A stretch of DNA of 64,000 nucleotides from JABABV01 sp965222855 (GTDB taxonomy: Bacteria; Bacillota_I; Bacilli_A; Mycoplasmatales; JABABV01). Shown piece by piece: positions 21,682 through 34,137 of the stretch. The notes beneath the pieces were generated by a model. That model saw nothing but the letters and a program-made list of their open reading frames with translations. It made no database searches and had not been told where the DNA came from. The stretch lies in assembly GCA_965222855.1 (NCBI GenBank), contig CBDCUL010000011.1, positions 1 through 64,000 on the forward strand, read 5' to 3'. Each line of letters opens with the position of its first letter. Position 1 is the stretch's first letter. The translations under genes were made by a program, and so were the position numbers.

Positions 21682-23118
21682 TTATGAATAATCACTAATT
21701 GATCAACTATAACTAAAACAAAGTCCAACGTTTTTATTAGTTATTGTAATATATTCAAAACTACAAGTTAATTTTTTATGATATGGGACTATTGGCTGAC
21801 CTTCAGTATTGAATTTTATATTTATAAAAGTATCCAGAGCAGTTTTGGCAGAATTTTCTACACCAGCACTCGACCCATCAGTTCGGGATCTAGTTCCTAT
21901 AACTCCTGGGTATCCATTGGAAGATAAAAAGTCTAATAAAGTGTTTTTATGATCATTACCTATGAAATTTTCAGTACTGAATTTATCTCATTTATCAGAA
22001 TTACCAGTCATTTGATTAGCTAGTGCGATGACATCGTTAGTTAATCCTAAATATTTTAATTTTGATTGGTGTTGTTGTGTTTGGTTGAACGCTCAATTTT
22101 GAATATTATATATAGTATCACCATCATCAATAATAGTTGCATGGATTGGATTTGCATTATATACTCCTTCACGATCTTTAATTGAAATAATAGCAGAGAT
22201 TGTTTTAGTATCATAATCAGCTATTAGTTGCCCGTCCATTCCTTTGTAAGGATCATCGGTGGCACCAGTTCCACCATAAACATCAAATTCTGGGACATCA
22301 TTTGTTTGTCAAACTGATTCGGTTGGATTACCAGTTCATTTCATATATTTTCAATCTTCTGATTTTTGCGCTCCAGCTAATAAATCAGCAGGACTCATTT
22401 TTAATGCTAGTCCTTTAAATTGATCTCATTCAATTGTTGAAGATTGATCATAAGTTCAATCTTTCAAATGATAAGTGCTTTTTTTAAATTTAATATCAAA
22501 ATTAATCGGAAAGTCTGTTCCTTCAGTTTTACCTTTAATAACAATAGTAGCTACAATTTCTTGTTTACTTCCCATAATTTTGGGATGACCCTCTTCACTA
22601 AAAACAGCAACCATACTTTTAGTTCAATGATATTTAGTTACATCACTAATTTGATTTTTCAAATTAGTGGCTGTTTCATTTAAGGCACTGGTTTCAAATT
22701 CAGACCAAGTTGTTAATTCTGGGTCTTGACTATAAGTTCAGTTAGTCACATCATAAGCAGCACCATCTTGATATTTAATATCAAAATTAATTGGGAATTG
22801 ATTCTCCTCATCTTGATTTTGAATTACAATTATGGCTATTATTTCTTGCTCTGAACCTTTACGATTAGGAGCACCATCATATTCAAAATTTGCTTTGTCA
22901 CTAGTCTTTCAGTGATATTTGGTAATTGATGGTATTTGTTTATATAAATCTGAAGCACTTGCTTTTAAAGCAGCTTCTTCAAATAATGCTCAAGTATTTT
23001 TTGCAGGTGGAGTCACTTTCTTTTTACCACAACTACTAATTTGCATTACTGTTGTTGTTAAAATTGCACTTCCGGCCAAAAATAATACTGGCATTTTTAA
23101 AATATTTTTTCATTTCAT
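21682..23118 (-). CDS. Family-P-like lipoprotein with two N-terminal modules, 478 aa
   Basis: Same length (478 residues) and layout as the convergent gene at 20141: lipobox Cys30 (QISSC), two N-terminal modules each with YHWxxxxxAxF, QEI.AIIVI and FPINFDIK, a middle module with EFDVYGGTGATDDPYKGMDG and a C-terminal module ending KNVGLCFSYSW. The two genes form an inverted pair. The final motif replaces GPAF with GLCF, introducing a Cys. Start ATG 23116-23118 was chosen over an ATG at 23111 that is out of frame. Confidence 0.85.
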
Positions 23119-23297
23119 ATTAACAAACCTTCTTTTTATTAGTAATTTTTTTATTAGATTATTATTAATATTAAATATTTTATTAATTTCTACTAAATTT
23201 AAAAATATCTTGAATGTTTTTTGATATATATAAATATTATATAATATAATATTACTAATTATCAAAATGCTGATTATTATTATCTTTAAAAATCATT

Positions 23298-23335
23298 AAA
23301 AAAATCTTTGTTTAAATTTAAAACAAAGATTTTTT
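23298..23335 (-). terminator. Intrinsic terminator of the 23345-27879 operon
   Basis: Arms AAAAAAATCTTTG (23298-23310) and CAAAGATTTTTT (23324-23335), ten bases past the stop at 23345-23347. Confidence 0.8.
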
Positions 23336-23344
23336 AACACTTAT

Positions 23345-24280
23345 TTAATTATGATGTCATGTAAAAGTTATATAGTTAATTTTAATAATAAGGTTTGTAT
23401 ATGATATTTGGTATGCTTGATAGCGATCGTTATTACCAATAATCGAAATATTATTAACGGCACTATAAATATGGTCCACTAACTGAAATGAAGTTGTTGC
23501 TGAAATATCAGAAATTGAATATTTTTTAATAGTGTTGTTTATGCCAAAATGATTAAATGATAAATTTACTAAGTTGATAGTATTTGTTTGAGAAATGATT
23601 CCTTGAGCAACTCGATGATCACTTTGTCAATAAAACAAACTGTTATAATTACTAGTTGAAGTGGATATTTGGTTTGGTGTGTATTGATTAATTGTTCCGA
23701 TTCCAATTTCGGAATACATAAAACATTTATTGATTTTTTGACCTGGATAAATTAAGTTATTATTATAATGGGCGCTACCTCAATTATTTAATCCAAGATG
23801 ATTCGCACTCTTAATTTTAATACTAAAATTAAGATTAACAGCTAATGTTATATAATAATTAAATGGGTTATGATCACTACTGCTTGGATCATTAGCAGGG
23901 TTAATTCCGTTTAGGCCATTTCACAATTGATCAATTTGCTCTTGACTAGATTGATCGATTAAACTAATGTTTAAAAGATTATTATTAATACTACTATTAC
24001 TAATTGGGTGTTATTTATCAACTCGCGAATTAATTGTAGTATTGGGAAATTTTGTTTGAGAATTTTTTGAATCTCTAGTATATAAAGTTAGTTGATTATT
24101 ATTAGTTGTATTATTAATGATTTGTGCTGGTTGCTGCTTAATTTGATTAGCTATCATTAAATTTTTTAATACAACATTTTTATTACTCGGTTTAGATCCA
24201 CAAGATACTAATAATAGATTGCTGATCATTAAGAGAATTATTAAAGAAAATAACCAACTTTTTTTAAAATTTATTTTCAT
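23345..24280 (-). pseudogene. Lipoprotein gene with in-frame TAA after 89 codons
   Basis: Starts at ATG 24278-24280 with a signal peptide and lipobox Cys27 (LLVSC). The reading frame meets TAA at 24011-24013 after residue 89, yet the same frame continues with convincing protein for another ~221 codons to TAA at 23345-23347 (WNGLNGINPANDPSS, CFMYSEIGIGTINQY, YWQSDHRVAQGII). A single base change would give a 311-residue protein. Its first 17 bases overlap the end of the family-A gene at 24264, so the two are translationally linked. Could be a recent nonsense mutant or a sequencing error. Function unknown. Confidence 0.7.
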
Positions 24281-26038
24281 ATGAGAATTGCTCCTTATTA
24301 TTTAATGATAGTAATGGTTGGTGGTGATTATAAATATCATCATAATTTAATTGGTTATAATATTGAGTGCTAATTGTTAAACTATTTTGATGGCTATTAT
24401 CAAAACCATTAATTTGATAATAGTTTTCATTTTTAGTCACTGTTAGATTAGGCATAGTGAAAGTTAAATTTTTAGCACTACCTTGTGATTGCAAATAAAT
24501 CATACTTGGTGTTCATAATGTTTCAGAGTTTTGATCTTGTTTAAATTTGAAACTTTTTTGAATTAAATCAATATTAATAACTTTATTATGATTAGGATCA
24601 TTATTAGTTACTGCAGTTAAACGATATTTTTGATCGTTTAATTTAGTAATTGAAACAATGTAAAATTGAGATAATTTCATATTACTAATCATTAAATTAG
24701 AATGATAAAATCAATCAATTAATTGATTAGTTTTATTATTATAGAAATCATCATGGTATTTTTTAACAATTGCTAAAAAATGATCAACATTATGATCTTG
24801 TATTAGATTATCTAATGCCGGATTTTGATAAGACATATTTGCAAAATAACTTTCATAATTATTAGATCATCATGTAAAGTTAGTGATACTATTTTTATAT
24901 AAATTATTATTATCAAAATGTATATCATATGGTAATAGTTTTGTAGATTCTTTAATTAGTTCGTTATCTTGTTCTAAATAAAATACTTCATCATAATATT
25001 GGTTTAATTGGGGTTGTTTTTTAATCATATGTCGATAAACAACTTTATCATTAATTTCAGGATCAAAAAAGCTATATTTTAATAAATCTGTTTTGAGATT
25101 GATTGATTCAGTTTGCCATTCATTGACATCGTAAGTATCATATTTACCATTATGTTTATTATGATAAAAGTTGGAATTAAAATTATTAGCATTTATTTTT
25201 AATGTCTTTAAATAAGAACTGAAATTATTTAATGTTAATTTTGTTGTTGGTAAAATTTTATTATTCGTTGTGTTGTTGGGTAGCGCTAAAACTTGTGGGT
25301 TAAAATTAATGTTTGATTCTGGAAATTGACTAATTAAATTTACTAAATCAGTTGTCTTTAATTGTTGTTGATAAATAGCATCATTAATTTTATTAACTGT
25401 TTGAGAATTTAAATTATTAATTACTAATTTTAATCAAACACTACGATTAAGTATTTGATGAAAAATAATACCATTACCATAACGATCTTGAAATTTAGTT
25501 CAATCGTCATTTTTCTGAGCTCTACTAATAAATCCTTTTGCTACATTATCTAATTCTAATTGATGATATTTATCAGCATCTCCCTGAATATTCATTTCAT
25601 AATTAGAAACTTGTATAAAAATAGTTGCTGAATTTTGATCTAAACTAATATTCTTGTTAATAAAATTAGTAGTTTCAATATTTTCGATGTTACTAGTGTT
25701 AAAGCGTAAATTATTCGATATCCCTATTTTGTCATACATTTTATTTTTAGAATATAAAATTCTATATTTGGGGTTATAAGTTATTGGTCCAAAATTAATT
25801 TTGTTATTTTTATCAATACTACCAAATGTAAAGGGCTTCTTTGCCAAGAGATAAGTCCAGTTGTTATATCCAAAGAGTCCATTAAAGTTAGATGTGGAGG
25901 AACAGACTGTATTTTAGTTGTTTTAACTTTTGTCAAAGGATTATGATTTGAATTGTGTAGCATATTTAATGATAAACCACCAATAATCAATAATGGTAAA
26001 ACTAAAATAATTTTAGATAAATATTTTAAATTTTTCAT
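24264..26038 (-). pseudogene. Family-A secreted protein with a one-base frameshift
   Basis: Reads as 1775 bases; adding one base gives 1776, exactly the length of the intact family-A gene at 1710. The N-terminal frame (signal peptide, IIGGLSLNMLHNSNHNPL) and the downstream frame (YNNWTYLLAKKPFTFGSID...) join if the four-A run (plus strand T run 25912-25915) had five. The C-terminal frame then runs uninterrupted to TAA at 24264, with landmarks LRFNTS, TKFQDRYGNG, SVWLKLVI, QLNQYYDEVF and ETLWTPSMIYLQ shared with its neighbours. As in the other members no lipobox Cys is present. Function unknown. Confidence 0.7.
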
Positions 26039-26088
26039 AGTTTTAGTACTCTTTCTTAATTTTTAATTAATGATTTAATAAATTGATT

Positions 26089-27879
26089 TTATGATACTAA
26101 TTTTTGGTTGTTATAAATATTATCATAATTTCAATAATTAAAAAAATATGTATAAATTAATACATTGTCCTGATTATTTATATCGTTGCCACTAATATTA
26201 TATTCTATTATCACTTTAGTGAATTTTAATGGATCAAGTTTTCAGATTAATGATTTATTATCACCTTGGTATTGTAAATAAATTGTATTAGGAAATCACA
26301 GTATTTCAGAATGATGTTCTCCAAAAAATGTAAATTTTCTTTTACTTATATCAATACTGATAACACTATTATTGTTATGAGTTAAATCACTAACAGCACT
26401 TATACGATATGTTTCAGAATTTAGTTGTGTAATGGAAATAATATATAACTGGCTAAATTGTTGGTAGTTTTTATATAAATTCGAACTATAAAATCAATCA
26501 ATTATTTTTAAAATATTATCTTTTTTTTGAGTATTACTATTGCTTTTAATATCATTTAAAAAATCTTTAAAATTATGATTAAATATTAAATTATGAAAAT
26601 CTGGATTATGTTGATTATAACCAAATATTCTTTGATAATATTGAGAATAATTTGCAATAACTTTACTTTCTTTAGTATATAAATTATTGGAATTTTTAGG
26701 CATATTATCTGGTAATAATTTCAATGATTTATATATTAAAACAGAATTTTTTTCTAAGTAAATTGCTGTATCAAAATATTGGTTTAATTCTGGAAATTTA
26801 TTTATCATATTTTGATAAATATCACTTCAAGTTAATTGTTCATCAAAAATATTATATGGTGTTAAATTATTAGCTTCTAGTTCTTCTGGTTGTCATTGTG
26901 CTGGATTATTAGCATTACCTCGATTATCAGTATTAAAATCAACAATAAAATTACTAGAATTGAATTCTAATTTGTATAAATAATCATTAAAACTATTCAG
27001 CGTTAATTTTTCTTTTGGTAATAGTTCTTGATCTGTACTCACTTCTGGTAAAGTGATAATATTAGGAGAAAAATTAATATTATATGTTGATTGGTCTCGT
27101 TCCAAAATTCGTGGTAAATCTTGAATATCAAAATATTCACTTCTGACTAAATCATTAATATCTGCTTCTGCTGTTTGATTTAAATTACTAATCACTAATT
27201 TTAACCAAACAGATCGATTAGCTATTTCATTATCGATAATACAATTAGAATATTGTTCTTGAAATTTAGTTCAATTACCACTTTTTTCAGCAATTTTAAT
27301 CATCGATTTTGCCTGAGTATTAAATATGGGTATGCTCTCACCAATTGAACTAATAATATCTACTCAATATGTAGCAACTTGAGCATAAACTGTAATTGAG
27401 TTTTTCTTTAAAGATTGATCATTATTAATAAAATCTAAATAATAAGAAGAACTAATTTCAGATGAGTCAAAACGTAATTTACGCGGTATCCCAATTTGGT
27501 TATACATAAAAGTTTTGGAAAATAAAGATTGATAACCAACTGTTGCTGATCCATTCAAGATTTTAATATGAGTACTACTTATATATTGTTCTGTAAATGG
27601 AGTTTTATTTGAAAATGATCCAGTTGATTTATCATAACTATTATTTAATAAAGGAGTCCCAAATCCGTTATTTATTATTTTATGATCAGACTTCATTTCT
27701 TGTAAATATTGATTATAAGAAATAACACTTTCCTTATTATGATCAAAATTATTTGCAATATTTATTTTGGGTAGTTGGTGTTTTTTAGATTGATTATTAG
27801 CCATATTTAAAGATAATCCAGCGGCAATCGATAGCGATGCTATCAAGCTAATTTTTGGTATTAATTTAAAAAAATTCAT
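26089..27879 (-). CDS. Family-A secreted surface protein, 596 aa
   Basis: Uninterrupted. Signal peptide (SLIASLSIAAGLSLNM), no lipobox. Landmarks in order: PRKLRFDSSEI near residue 145, TKFQEQYSNC, SVWLKLVISNLNQ near 225, LNQYFDTAIYLE near 360, and EILWFPNTIYLQYQGD in the C-terminal 70 residues. The gene lies 50 bases upstream of the frameshifted paralogue at 24264, so the three genes 27879 to 23345 probably form one operon ending at the hairpin at 23298. No enzymatic motif seen; likely a surface-exposed or secreted protein. Confidence 0.85.
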
Positions 27880-27917
27880 AGATTTTCACACTCTTTGTTT
27901 GTTTCTTTTTATAAAAA

Positions 27918-29264
27918 TTATTTACTATTAGCAGACCATGATCAAAGACTGTAATCAGTAGCTAAATAAATTGTATGATCAATTTCAATAATTTGATTGA
28001 TAGTAGTGGTATGTCAAAGTGATGGGTTTCTAAGAAAATTATGATTGTTAGCTGAACTATTAAAAATTCCAGAATCAGTAGCAATATAAATTATACCATC
28101 TAAATCAATCATTTGATAAACTTCGCAAGTAGAATCAATTGTCATATCTAATTCAAATCTTTTATTATCATATGATTTGTAAAATCCTTTGTTAGTAGCT
28201 ACATAAATGATATTGTTGATTTGGACAATTTTATTAACGGTTGGAGTTTTTAAATTAAGGCTAAATGTTTGACCATCGTTTGAAGTATAAATACCGTTTC
28301 ATGTTCCTAAATATATTGTGTTATTAATTTTAATAATTTGAGTTACATCGATATTGTTAGGTAATGAATTATTACGAATAAATTCTTGATCACCAATCAT
28401 TGAATTAACATAAAGTCCTTTATTAGTAGCTAAATAAATTTTATTATCAATTTTAATTATTTGATAAATTCAGCAATCATGTTGGGGAACGTAAGTATTT
28501 TGGCTAAATGTAATACCATTATTAGCAACTCATAAGCCGTTATTTTGAGTTATAATATAAGTTAAATTATCGATTTTAACCATATCATTAATATAAGTTT
28601 GTTCCGGTAATGTTGTGTCTTTTTTAAAATTAATTCCATCAGTTGAATAATATAAATTCATCGCTGTTGTAAGATACGTGATATTACCAACTTTAAAAAT
28701 ATTTAAAATTAATACCATATTACTAATACCGTTTAAATTATTTATAAAAATAAATGGTTTATGGTTGATTGAAACATATAACCCAGTAATAGTAGCAGCA
28801 TATATTTTATTATCAAGTTTAAATATTTGGAAAACATAATCCATATCAGAATTAGGATCTACTACAAATCTATTATTAATATCATTATCATATTTTCAAT
28901 TAACTGCATCATAATTATAAGTATTGTTATAACAAATTGTAAATGTTACAATTTGATTAGCTGATATATTAATAATCTCTCTAGTTACACTTACAGAACT
29001 TTGTACAGTTAATCTACCCATTTTAATATTTTTCTTATTCATATTTTTTCAACCTGGAATTTTTTGATTACCGATAATATCTGAAATTGACGCATCATAA
29101 CAATGGCCAAAAAAACGTGAATAAGATCCAAACTTTGTTGGGACAAGATGTGTATAAAGAGTTCTTTTTTTTGCACAACTAGCTATTGTGCTAGCACTAG
29201 TTCCTAATATTCCTACACTCATAAATGTTAATGCTAACTTAGTGATTTTTGATTTTTTAAACAT
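27918..29264 (-). CDS. Asp-box beta-propeller lipoprotein 3, 448 aa
   Basis: Lipobox Cys30 (TIASC). A ~110-residue N-terminal module ends NWKYDNDINN, as in the other propeller lipoproteins. About seven ~45-residue repeats follow, with the pattern IIKINNTIYLGTxxGIYTS and Asp-box-like motifs STDGINF, SNDGQTF, SYDNKRF and ANNGITF. The C-terminus is LATDYSLWSWSANSK. Nearly the same repeats occur in the gene at 29318, including long identical stretches, pointing to recent duplication. The 38-base gap to the family-A gene on its left suggests co-transcription. Confidence 0.8.
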
Positions 29265-29317
29265 TTTTTATTACCTTTTTCATTTATTTTTTATTAACAT
29301 CTTTTTAGTTATTATGA

Positions 29318-30703
29318 TTATTTACTATCAGAAGATCGTGTTCAAAGACTACTATCAGTAGCTAAATAAATTGTATGATCAATTTCAATAATTTGGTTAA
29401 TGTAGTCGCCGTAGCGAAGTGATGTATTACGTTCAAAATTATTACTATGTAATTTAGAATTGAAAATACCTATATCAGTACTAACATAAATTTTATTATC
29501 AATTTTAATTATTTGATAAACTTCATAATCGCTATTAATTATTGTGTTTATTTTAAAGGTTTTAGCATCACTTGATGTATAAAGCCCTCTTGCAGTAGCA
29601 ACATAAATGATATTGTTAATTTGGATAATTTTATTAACAATTGGAATACCCGTATTAAGCTTAAATATTTGACCATCGTTTGAAGTATAAATTGCATGTC
29701 ATGTTCCTAAATATATTGTGTTATTAATTTTAATAATTTGAGTAACATTAGCATCACTAATGAGTGAATTATTGTGGATAAATCCTTGATTTCCAATCAT
29801 TGAATTAATATAAAGCCCTTTGTTAGTAGCTAAATAAATTTTATTATTAATTTTAGTTATTTGATTAATTCAACAATTGTGTTGAGGAATATTAGTATTT
29901 TGGCTAAATGTAATACCATTATTCGCAACTCATAAACCATTATTTTGAGTTAAAATATAAGTTGATTGATCAATTTTAACAATATCATTAATATAAGTTT
30001 TTTGAGGGATGCTCGTATTATTGATAAAATTAATTCCATCAGTTGAATAATATAAGCCAATTGTTGTTGTTACATATATAATATTTTCAACTTTAAAAAT
30101 ATTTAAAATTCATTGCTTAGAACTCATTTTAATTAATTTATTTCACTTAGTGAATGGTTGATTATTAATTGAAATATAAAGTCCATTATTAGTAGTAGCA
30201 TATATATTATTCCCAAGTTTTATGATTTGGAAAACATCTGCTAAACCTTCTACTTCATTAACTTTTAAGCCACCACTCATTTTAAAATTTGGGTCTTGAA
30301 CAAACATGTTATCAAGATCGTTATTGTATTTTCAATTATTTGCATTATAAGCTTGATTATATTTATAATTAATTGTAAATGTTGCCATTTGATTAGATAA
30401 TGTATTAATAACTTTTCTAGTAAAAGAATGTCTAATATCATATGTAGATTTACTATTTTTAAGATTTTTATTAGTTAGATTTTTTCAACTTGAAATTTTT
30501 TGATTCCCTACAATATCAAGTGGTGGTGCTTTTAATGCTTCTTTATAAAAATTAAATCATTGTTTCAATTCTGTTGGAGTAGTGTTTGTATAAGGTGTTG
30601 TTGTTTTAACACCACAACTTGCTATAGCACTAGCACTACTTCCCAATATCCCAACACTCATAAATGTTAATGCTAACTTAATAGTTTTTGATTTTTTAAA
30701 CAT
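29318..30703 (-). CDS. Asp-box beta-propeller lipoprotein 4, 461 aa
   Basis: Lipobox Cys30 (AIASC). Twin of the gene at 27918: same signal peptide with a few changes, an N-terminal module ending NWKYNNDLDN, then propeller repeats with STDGINF, ANNGITF, SNDGQIF and SSDAKTF, ending LATDSSLWTRSSDSK. The N-terminal module is longer than in its twin (KQWFNFYKEALKAPPLDIVG is intact here but shortened in the twin), so this copy may be closer to the ancestral form. Binding partner unknown. Confidence 0.8.
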
Positions 30704-30820
30704 TTTTATTCCTTTTTCTATTAATATTTATGAACTATTATAACTAAATATATTTTAACATAAAATATATTTAGTTATAATAATATTATTTAAACTTATA
30801 TCGATAGATAGATAATATAT

Positions 30821-30852
30821 AAAAAAAACAACCTTATGCAAGTTGTTTTTTT
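30821..30852 (-). terminator. Intrinsic terminator of the small lipoprotein pair
   Basis: Arms AAAAAAAACAAC...TT (30821-30834) and AAGTTGTTTTTTT (30840-30852), 70 bases past the stop at 30923. Confidence 0.7.
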
Positions 30853-30922
30853 ATATTAATGATTTTAAAATTTCGAAATTTATCCAACATCAAAGAGATG
30901 ATTAAATCTTGAAATAAATATT

Positions 30923-31618
30923 TTAAATTTCTCCTGGTATTTGTCGTAATGCTGTAACGTTATAACGAGTATACTCTTTTTCACCAACTACAGAATCTCG
31001 ATCATATTCAAAATCTTTTTTCTTGATATTGTAGTTATATTTACATCCAAAAATCCCGTGATCTGCATCAGTATAACTTGATGAACAAGAATTTGATCAA
31101 TCTGGAAAATATAATTTTAAAGCAAAAGAAGTATTCAATCAGCTATTTTTAGAAAAATGCTTAGGATATTTTTTACTTTCAAACTGTATAACCAATTTAT
31201 TAAATTCAGTTTTTTCTTTATCAAATAAAATAAATGCTTGTGATTTTAAATAAGTATAGTCTTTATTAGCATTACCAGTTAAATGATAATAACCTCTTAA
31301 GTGCATTGATGTACCAAAACCAAAATCATTAATAGTTTTAGTGTTAAGTCGGGAATCATTCATTTTATATAAATCACTGCGTTTATTATTCAATAGCAAT
31401 AAATTATCACTATTTTGGCGATTTTTAATTTTATCAATATTTCAATTAGTCGCATTTTTAGTATCGATAGCATGAAATCTATTGATTGCTATTTTTAAAT
31501 CTTTTATCTCTTGTTTAACTGGATCTGTGTGTCCGCAACTAGCTAAATTTAAACCAATGATGCTAACAAGTCCAACAAAAGATAATTTTCAAATTTTATT
31601 AATACGTTTTATTTTCAT
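30923..31618 (-). CDS. Small lipoprotein, 231 aa
   Basis: Lipobox Cys28 (NLASC). Paralogue of the next gene: the first 18 residues (MKIKRINKIWKLSFVGLV) are identical, and both share a central GYYHLTGNA.KDY.Y..SQ..LLF.K.KTE motif near residue 110-140. Three Cys near the C-terminus (NSCSSS, GIFGCKY) could pair. ATTTGGAG ribosome site precedes ATG 31616-31618. The 27-base gap to the upstream gene indicates an operon. Family not recognised. Confidence 0.8.
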
Positions 31619-31645
31619 AAAGTTGTTCTCCAAATTGTCAATAAG

Positions 31646-32317
31646 TTAGTTTACTTTCTCATAGTGTTGCATTTTTGAAATATTTAAATAATCAATTTTA
31701 GTTTTATCATCTATCATTTTTTTATTTTTAAAATCATAAAAAAGGTATGATGTGTAAAAGTTGGTTTCGCAAATGCTTTTTGATGAATTAGGTGCAAATA
31801 AATTAAATGTGAACATTATTTGAAATGATTCGTAAAAATAGCCATTTTCAAAATATTGCATATTTTGAAAATTAGTTAACAAAGCATTATATTCTGTTTT
31901 GAATTTATTAAATAAAAGAATTGGTTGCGATCTAACATAATCATAATCCTTTTCAGCATTACCAGTTAAATGATAATATCCAGCAACTTCTCACACCAAT
32001 GATGCGTCATAATCACTAATTTGATTATCTTTAACTCATTGAGATATCACATCAACATCAGGTTTATATGTATCATCATAATTTAAACTTATATAAAACA
32101 TATTTGTATCTGTTCTATTTTCACCTCTACTATTTGAATAATTTCAATCATTGATAATTTGTGATCTGGTACTATAATAATTATTTATTGTTTGTTGTAG
32201 ATGTTTTATTTTAGCATTTTCTTTATGGTTACCACAGCTAGTTAAATTACAACCTATCGCAGCAACTAGTCCTACGAAAGATAATTTTCAAATTTTATTA
32301 ATACGTTTTATTTTCAT
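31646..32317 (-). CDS. Small lipoprotein, 223 aa
   Basis: Lipobox Cys28 (NLTSC). Shares signal peptide and the GYYHLTGNAEKDYDYVRSQ motif with the gene at 30923, diverging in the C-terminal half (ANFYTSYLFYDF-type residues, ending ISKMQHYEKVN). A very strong AAAGGAGGATATC ribosome site precedes ATG 32315-32317. First gene of a two-gene operon terminated at 30821. Function unknown. Confidence 0.8.
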
Positions 32318-32437
32318 AAAGATATCCTCCTTTTTTAATAAATTTCAATATTATAAATTACTATAAAAATACACAAAAAAACATTTAAAGTAATAATAGT
32401 ATAGCATATTAATATTTAAAAACAAAAATAAAATTTG

Positions 32438-34114
32438 TTACATAATGTTTGGTTTGATTGGTACGATAATGTTTTGTTTAATTGGTGCATATTTTAATAA
32501 GGGACTATCCATATTAGAAACTCTAAAAGGAATTATAATATCATGGGTATGAGAACCTAAATAATCACTACATCAAACATAATGATTTGAATCTATAGCT
32601 GTGTTTCATATCGGTAACCCGCCATTTTCCTTATTACTTAAACCAGGCTTTAGAGAATGATTTTTCATATTTGGTGGCCACTTTTTATTTCTGTCATTAA
32701 AACTACCATTATAAAATCTTGTTATTCTAGAATAAAGTCCTTTTACTGGGTGATATTTTTTGGAATCAGATCAATCTGGATAACTATTAGTAATAAAATT
32801 ACCTTTTTTACCATTGGCATCATCAGCACCTTGGAAAGTAATATTTAATGGTCCCATAGATGCACTACTAGGTACATCATTATCATCGCCATAACTATAA
32901 TAAGTTGAATTAGCAGTCGAATCATTAGCTTTGTGTAATAACTTAGAAATGATAGAAGGCGTTACAGTTGCCGGCACGTTAGATCTGTGTTCTACAATTT
33001 TATTGAAAAAAGAAGTTTTATCATTTTGTTTTGCTGGGTTTCATAAAATTGATGGTTGTAAATAAGTATGTGTCATTTTTTGATTATAACCATCTCTTGG
33101 CGTACTATCGTAACTGGCCTGAGTAGATGGAGAGAAAAATAAAAATCCATCAGCTTGATTATAATTATCTGTTGAATTAAAAAGATAATTTTTTGTGCTA
33201 ACACTATCATTATCGAGTATATCCTTTATATGATTCTCAGTCATTGTCGTTCCCGCTTGGGCATAATCATCGCTAAGATATGGTTTATTAGCATCAGGAT
33301 TTGGATAGGGGTTATTAGGATTGTTTGGCGGAGTTCAATATATATTATGTTCTGTAAAAGTTTGGTTGTAATACGGTATACTACCATCTTTTGTTGTAGA
33401 TTTTATTAAAGTATTTTCAACTACATAATCTGCTTTTCCATTAGATATAGCTGATTTAGTTACAAAACTAAATTGTGTATTTTTATTTTTCTTAAGTATA
33501 TCCTGTAATGATTTAGCATAAGTTTCAACTTTTTTTAAATTATACTTTATCCCATTTTTTTCAAATGTTTTAATTCCTTTGTTTATCGCTCCATCTAATC
33601 CTGCAAGTTCGTTACTCAAATTGAAGAATTCAAGAGCAGATAATCCTTCAGCAGGAAACCCAGCTAAATCTATACCTAGGCTCCCAATTAATATACCTAA
33701 TTCAAACATCGCTTCTAATTTAGTAAATCAATTGTTTTGTTTTTTTAACATTTCTTGGTTTAATGTCATTAATTCTGGATCCATTTTTAATTTCATTAAA
33801 TCGTTATAATATAATCTATCTTTTGGATTCTTAAATGCAGTTGGTTCATTAGTTCTATAGTTACTATTATTTGCAATTGTTCCTCAATCATGACCATGTC
33901 CTATAGAATTTTTAATTAATAAATTACTATTATCTTTTCTAGGTACAATTTTAGAATGATCTTCATATTCTTGGAAAAGTTTTTTAAAATTTATAATTTC
34001 TTTTTGTTTTGTAGTTAGGGAAACTTTATAATTATTTTTTAAATACGATATATTAGATATTATAGGAGCTGATCCTATAATAGATAATACAGGTAAAGCT
34101 ATTATTATTTTCAT
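32438..34114 (-). CDS. Large secreted protein, 558 aa, unrecognised
   Basis: N-terminal signal sequence (MKIIIALPVLSIIGSAPIIS) without lipobox Cys, so probably released or anchored by the N-terminus. Near residues 135-165 there is a glycine-rich hydrophobic stretch (LGILIGSLGIDLAGFP) followed by a charged helix and a long, N/S/D/T-rich C-terminal half with THTYLQPSILWNP, SMGPLNITFQGADD and a final HYVWCSDYLGSHTHD. I do not recognise the family; a hydrophobic pair of segments between hydrophilic domains can occur in secreted toxins, but this is only a suggestion. AAGGATATC precedes ATG 34112-34114. The gene at 34138 lies 23 bases upstream. Confidence 0.75.
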
Positions 34115-34137
34115 ATGATATCCTTATTTTTATTTTT

